NCBI GenBank assembly: GCA_024689165.1 | Contig: JAILDS010000289.1 | Coordinates: 1-15,115, forward strand | Direction: 5' to 3' | Origin: Clostridia bacterium | Lineage (GTDB): Bacteria; Bacillota; Clostridia; Oscillospirales; Acutalibacteraceae | DNA: 15,115 bases | In this document: piece after piece, positions 14,248-15,115 of the stretch | Layout: every line of letters starts with the position of its first letter | Position numbering within the stretch: the first letter of the stretch is position 1 | Made by a program: the position numbers and the translations under genes | Notes under the pieces: model-generated | Told to the model about the DNA's origin: nothing | Databases searched by the model: none | Seen by the model: the letters and a program-made list of their open reading frames with translations, nothing else

Positions 14248-14958
14248 ATGGAAAACGAAGATATCAGAGTCGAATCCGTTTCGAACGCGGCCGATGACCG
14301 CGCAGAGTCTGCTGAGATCAACGTGACTGAAGAGGCTCCCGGCAGCGCCGGAGCTTCTGATTCGGTCTCCCCGGGAACCGAAGCTCCCGCCGCCGAAAAC
14401 GCAGGCGCGGGCGATAAGATAGTCTCCTTCCTGTATGACACCGTCGGTATCGTCATTTCGGCGATAGCCGTCATAATGGTGCTCTTTACGTTTGCCTTCC
14501 GTATAGTCGGCGTTTCCGGCTCGTCGATGGTGGACACCCTTCACGACAACGACTGGCTCATAGTCACTCCTTATTATTCCGAGCCCAAGCCGCTGGACAT
14601 CGTGATAATCACCCAGCCGAATTTCTTCAACGAGCCGCTTGTCAAGCGCATTATCGCGACGGAGGGCGACGTCGTGGACATCGACCACGACAAGGGCATA
14701 GTGTACGTCAACGGCGAGGCTCTCGACGAGCCGTATACAAATACGCTCACGACGGAGTACGTCACCGATGAATACGAGTGGCCCGTCACAGTTCCGGAAG
14801 GCTGCGTCCTTTGCATGGGCGACAACAGGAACGGCTCGACCGACAGCCGCTCGAAGCTCGTCGGCATGATAGACAAAAACTATCTTCTCGGCTGCGCGAG
14901 GATGCGGTTCATACCCTTCGGCGACTGGGATATCTACTCGACCACGCCGTCCAGATGA
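14248..14958 (+). CDS. lepB: Type I signal peptidase (second of two), with acidic N-terminal extension
   Basis: This 236-residue paralogue has the same plan as the preceding gene: one membrane segment at about 63-88, the catalytic Ser93 in SGSSM (90-94), Lys133 in LVKRIIATEGD (131-141), and GDNRNGSTDSR at 191-201. It differs by an N-terminal region of about 56 residues, rich in Glu, Asp, Ala and Ser and probably disordered, which would lie in the cytoplasm. The ATG at 14248 follows AGAGG by six bases. The stop codon overlaps the start of rbgA (ATGA), so the two are translationally coupled. The sequence outside the motifs differs enough from the first copy that the pair is not a very recent duplication. 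Likely substrates include the signal peptide of the GH5 enzyme in this window, but both copies could process it. Confidence 0.95.
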   Translation: MENEDIRVESVSNAADDRAESAEINVTEEAPGSAGASDSVSPGTEAPAAENAGAGDKIVSFLYDTVGIVISAIAVIMVLFTFAFRIVGVSGSSMVDTLHDNDWLIVTPYYSEPKPLDIVIITQPNFFNEPLVKRIIATEGDVVDIDHDKGIVYVNGEALDEPYTNTLTTEYVTDEYEWPVTVPEGCVLCMGDNRNGSTDSRSKLVGMIDKNYLLGCARMRFIPFGDWDIYSTTPSR

Positions 14959-15115
14959 GCGATCTGTCGGACAAACAGGTCCAGTGGTACCCGGGCCATA
15001 TGGCCCGGACGAAACGGAAAATAGGCGAGCGGCTCGGCATGGCTGACGCCGCCGCTGTTATTTTGGACGCAAGAGTCCCGTTTTCCTCCTCCGACCCGAC
15101 CCTTGACGAGCTGCT
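14955..15115 (+). CDS. rbgA: Ribosome biogenesis GTPase RbgA (YlqF), N-terminal part
   Basis: Only the first 53 complete codons are in the window. The product begins MSDLSDKQVQWYPGHMARTK, containing the WYPGHMA motif (11-17) that opens RbgA/YlqF proteins, followed by ADAAAVILDARVPFSSSDP (30-48), the start of the circularly permuted GTPase domain. RbgA acts late in assembly of the large ribosomal subunit. Its ATG lies within the stop of the second lepB (ATGA at 14955-14958) and has no clear ribosome binding site of its own, so translation probably depends on re-initiation. Placement near rplS is usual in Firmicutes. Confidence 0.95.
   Translation, partial: MSDLSDKQVQWYPGHMARTKRKIGERLGMADAAAVILDARVPFSSSDPTLDEL

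Overview
The window looks like a chromosomal segment of a GC-rich, Gram-positive anaerobe of the class Clostridia, probably an uncultured gut-type Oscillospirales or Ruminococcaceae-like bacterium. This is inferred from five things: the rplS - lepB - lepB - rbgA gene order, the strong GGAGG ribosome binding sites, the sigma-A promoters with 17-bp spacers, a Rex-like operator, and several carbohydrate-active enzymes of clostridial style. No mobile element, CRISPR array, tRNA or rRNA was seen. The gene content is mostly ordinary central and carbohydrate metabolism plus housekeeping. The interesting parts are divergent family members, gene neighbourhoods and leader sequences rather than one clear new system.

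Layout. (1) Positions 1-1377 (+) hold the C-terminal part of a glycoside hydrolase family 3 beta-glucosidase-type enzyme, closed by a strong hairpin terminator. (2) Positions 6111 down to 1464 (-) hold a three-gene operon behind a consensus promoter (TTGACA-17-TATAAT). It encodes a 735-residue orphan protein resembling clan-A glycoside hydrolases, then a divergent nucleoside-hydrolase-like protein, then a phosphohexomutase. The first two genes are tightly joined: the ribosome binding site of the second overlaps the stop codon of the first. (3) Positions 6391-7428 (+) hold gap (glyceraldehyde-3-phosphate dehydrogenase). It has its own promoter, a Rex-like palindrome just upstream of the -35 box, and five tandem 7-bp repeats in its untranslated leader. 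(4) Positions 12939 down to 7516 (-) hold a second operon: a GPH-type sugar symporter with a long cytosolic tail, a secreted GH5 glucanase, and a GH3-auxin-family acyl-adenylating enzyme. (5) Positions 13011-15115 (+) hold rplS with a structured leader, two consecutive type I signal peptidases, and the start of rbgA.

How the genes may work together (inference). The secreted GH5 enzyme would cut a beta-glucan outside the cell, the GPH symporter would import the products, and the GH3 beta-glucosidase and the phosphohexomutase would feed sugar phosphates towards glycolysis, where Gap acts. The acyl-adenylating enzyme in the glucanase operon and the orphan hydrolase next to a nucleoside hydrolase do not fit this scheme simply and are the best candidates for unrecognised biochemistry. 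The rplS end of the window is translation and secretion housekeeping.
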